A DNA stretch of 6,855 nt. It comes from Phycisphaerales bacterium (GTDB lineage Bacteria > Planctomycetota > Phycisphaerae > Tepidisphaerales > Tepidisphaeraceae). The notes beneath the pieces were generated by a model. It saw only the letters and a list, made by a program, of their open reading frames with translations. It was not told the origin of the DNA and ran no database searches. The stretch spans positions 1-6,855 of the forward strand of contig JAQGHJ010000318.1 in the NCBI GenBank assembly GCA_028288905.1, in the 5' to 3' direction. The number at the start of each line of letters is the position of its first letter. Position 1 is the first letter of the stretch. Made by a program: the position numbers and the translations under genes. Below are positions 5,734 through 6,855 of the stretch, in pieces.

Positions 5734-5871
5734 TCACTTCTTCTTGCAACTCCCCTTCGATCCTGGCTTCTTCCCGGGCGTCGGTTCATAGCCGGTCCAG
5801 CACCGGTTGCCGGTTTTCCGCCCGCTCTTTGATCCCGACTTCGATCGTGTCGTGGACTTCTTCGTCGGCAT
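5734..5871 (-). CDS. Small Lys-rich protein of 45 residues with CWTGYEPTPG motif
   Basis: A very basic 45-residue protein: residues 1-20 are Lys/Ser/Arg/Thr-rich (MPTKKSTTRSKSGSKSGRKT), and residues 22-45 contain NRCWTGYEPTPGKKPGSKG followed by SCKKK, with two cysteines (Cys24 and Cys42). The CW-x-GY-x-P-x-PG-x-K-x-x-SKGSC arrangement resembles tiny conserved proteins I have seen in bacteria and large viruses, but I cannot name the family with certainty. The basic charge suggests nucleic acid or polyanion binding, and the Cys pair could bind metal or form a disulfide; both are inference. The start is set by GGAGG at 5876-5880, 4 nt before the ATG, and the open frame 25 codons upstream carries no better site. 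The gene is convergent with the glutaredoxin-like gene. Confidence 0.7.
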   Translation of the reverse strand: MPTKKSTTRSKSGSKSGRKTGNRCWTGYEPTPGKKPGSKGSCKKK

Positions 5872-5930
5872 GTCGCCTCCAAGGGTGAGAGATGCCACGG
5901 ACGAAGCAACGGCGGAGCCGGACCGGAGCG

Positions 5931-5966
5931 GGCCGGGTACTTTCAACAGTGTCGAAAGTACCGGCC
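5931..5966. promoter_or_regulatory. Palindrome upstream of the small Lys-rich gene
   Basis: GGTACTTTC (5936-5944) and GAAAGTACC (5954-5962) are perfect 9-bp inverted arms with a 9-nt spacer, and GGCC continues on both sides after a 1-nt bulge (5931-5934 and 5963-5966). It lies about 60 nt upstream of the small-protein start and about 150 nt beyond the end of the esterase gene. The arms contain A/T bases and the spacing puts the half-sites about two helical turns apart, so it could be an operator for a dimeric regulator. As RNA it would be a strong hairpin and could equally end esterase transcripts, although no T-run follows. The rest of 5872-6112 shows no gene. Confidence 0.5.
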
Positions 5967-6032
5967 GCGTCGACCCCGTGCGACGGCCTCACGGAACCTT
6001 GTGCTGTCCGCATCCAAGGCGCGCTGTGCGGG

Positions 6033-6066
6033 TCGGCCGCTGCCCCGCCGCTTGCGGCGTGGCCGA
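6033..6066 (-). terminator. Nested GC-rich hairpin after the esterase gene
   Basis: TCGGCC (6033-6038) pairs with GGCCGA (6061-6066), enclosing a second perfect stem CGCCGC/GCGGCG (6046-6051, 6054-6059). It starts 47 nt after the esterase stop codon in that gene's direction. No T-run follows, so it is only a possible terminator or RNA 3'-end stabiliser. Confidence 0.35.
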
Positions 6067-6112
6067 TTCGTCGAGTCTGGTGGCGCGCCTACGAGGCCCG
6101 ACAGAGTTCGCG

Positions 6113-6855
6113 TCAGACCCCGCTCGGAAATGTCTCGGCACCTTCCGGCTCGAACGGCGCGTAGGCCTCCAGCGGCTCGACCGCCGACGTGACGTCGTAG
6201 TGAATCACCGCGTCGAACTGCTGCGGCAGGCTGGCCGTGAAGTAGTGGCTTTGCCGCTCGGTCCGCGGGCGGTAGATGACCCCGATCGCCCGCTCCAGCC
6301 GCCGCGGGGCGAGCAGGTCCCGGACGGCCGCCGCCTTGTCGAACACGAGCGAGAACGCCGGCAGCTTGGCGTCGTGGAACAGCCGCTCGTAGCTGCCGGA
6401 AAGCGACGGGTTCACCGCCATCTGCTCGGCCGGTCCGCCCCAGTTGTCGGCGGCCGTCACCGTGCCAGTGTGGGTGGTAAACCCGACGCTGAACACGCCG
6501 CCGCCATTTTCCCCGCCGCCGCTCGTGCCCCACCGCTGCCGGCAGAGCTGGCCGACGTTCAGCTCGCCGCCGTCGCCCATCTGGGTCGCCCGGGCGTCGC
6601 CGAGGTGCGAGTTGTGGGCCCACACGACCGCCTTCGTCTGCCCGCCGCGGGTGCGGTCGAGGTGGGCCAGCAGGGCCTCGATCGTGTCGACCATGTGGGT
6701 GTCGCGGAGGTTCCAGGTGTCGACCCGGCCGGCGAACATCTCGCGGTAGTACGCTTCTGCGCTGGCCACCAATTGGGCGTTTCGCTCGGCGAAGAAGTAT
6801 TCGTCGGCCGCCGCCTTGCCATCCCGCCCGGCTAGATCCGCCGCCCGTCGCTGCA
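6113..6855 (-). CDS. Erythromycin-esterase-family protein, 5' end cut by window edge
   Basis: The C-terminal 246 residues are present; the frame is open to the right edge, so the start lies outside. Family features in order are: YYREMFAGRVDTWNLRDTHM (the R-D-x-x-M pattern), VVWAHNSHLGDARATQMG containing the family's WAHN-x-H histidines, NVGQLCRQRWG, SVGFTTHTGTV, and the C-terminal stretch SHYFTASLPQQFDAVIHYD followed by SAVEPL. This matches the erythromycin esterase family (PF05139), which includes the macrolide lactone hydrolases EreA and EreB. Most environmental members are of unknown substrate, and some are fused to a phosphoribosyltransferase domain, so macrolide resistance should not be assumed. 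The N-terminal half, with the catalytic His/Glu motif, is not visible. An in-frame TTG near 6772 is internal, since the sequence upstream (DEYFFAERNAQLVASAEAYY) is normal family-like protein. Confidence 0.9.
   Translation of the reverse strand, partial: QRRAADLAGRDGKAAADEYFFAERNAQLVASAEAYYREMFAGRVDTWNLRDTHMVDTIEALLAHLDRTRGGQTKAVVWAHNSHLGDARATQMGDGGELNVGQLCRQRWGTSGGGENGGGVFSVGFTTHTGTVTAADNWGGPAEQMAVNPSLSGSYERLFHDAKLPAFSLVFDKAAAVRDLLAPRRLERAIGVIYRPRTERQSHYFTASLPQQFDAVIHYDVTSAVEPLEAYAPFEPEGAETFPSGV

Noticed and set aside
2808..5909. A minus-strand open frame of 1033 codons
   Set aside because: It lies antisense to three well-supported genes (metallophosphoesterase, SDR, glutaredoxin-like) and has biased, non-protein-like composition. 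Long antisense frames are expected at this GC content.
5892..6164. Plus-strand 90-codon frame in the gap after the esterase gene
   Set aside because: It overlaps the esterase 3' end, spans two hairpins and resembles no known protein; the upstream Shine-Dalgarno match is poor.

Overview
The window is GC-rich and densely coding. Several proteins look like planctomycete types: a lipoprotein leading into an OmpA domain, an excisionase-type helix-turn-helix protein with a Ser/Gly-rich linker and two C-terminal membrane helices, and a small anchored protein with a GLYLMPGQLSQYTWGCYVMD core. The intergenic palindromes also resemble dispersed repeats I associate with that phylum. I infer a planctomycete, probably Gemmataceae; this rests on recognition of protein style, since no marker gene or rRNA is present.

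Layout: (1) 1-2640 is a minus-strand block: a truncated OmpA-type lipoprotein (1-469), the membrane-tethered HTH protein (734-1768) and a conserved small signal-anchored protein (1921-2490). The last has the best promoter in the window (TATAAT at 2611-2616) and a leader of about 114 nt. A 31-bp inverted repeat built of 10-nt units (631-715) separates the first two genes. (2) 2641-2961 holds no convincing gene but carries a REP-like inverted-repeat pair (2735-2853). (3) 2962-5585 is a plus-strand block: a metallophosphoesterase with its own terminator, a short-chain dehydrogenase with an added membrane segment and an amphipathic tail, and a single-cysteine glutaredoxin-like protein. (4) 5586-6855 is minus strand again: a 45-residue Lys-rich protein and the C-terminal two thirds or so of an erythromycin-esterase-family protein running off the right edge. 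The gaps hold palindromes, one of them between the convergent glutaredoxin and small-protein genes.

There is no sign of one multi-gene pathway. The SDR and glutaredoxin genes may be co-transcribed, and their products could both act in redox chemistry. Three of the proteins are anchored or exported (the lipoprotein, the HTH protein and the small signal-anchored protein), so envelope-associated functions are prominent. I see no CRISPR array, tRNA, rRNA, insertion sequence or recognisable defence system. The items most worth a second look are the membrane-tethered HTH protein, the SDR with its membrane segment and Tyr-periodic tail, the tiny Lys-rich protein, and the set of different palindromic repeats.
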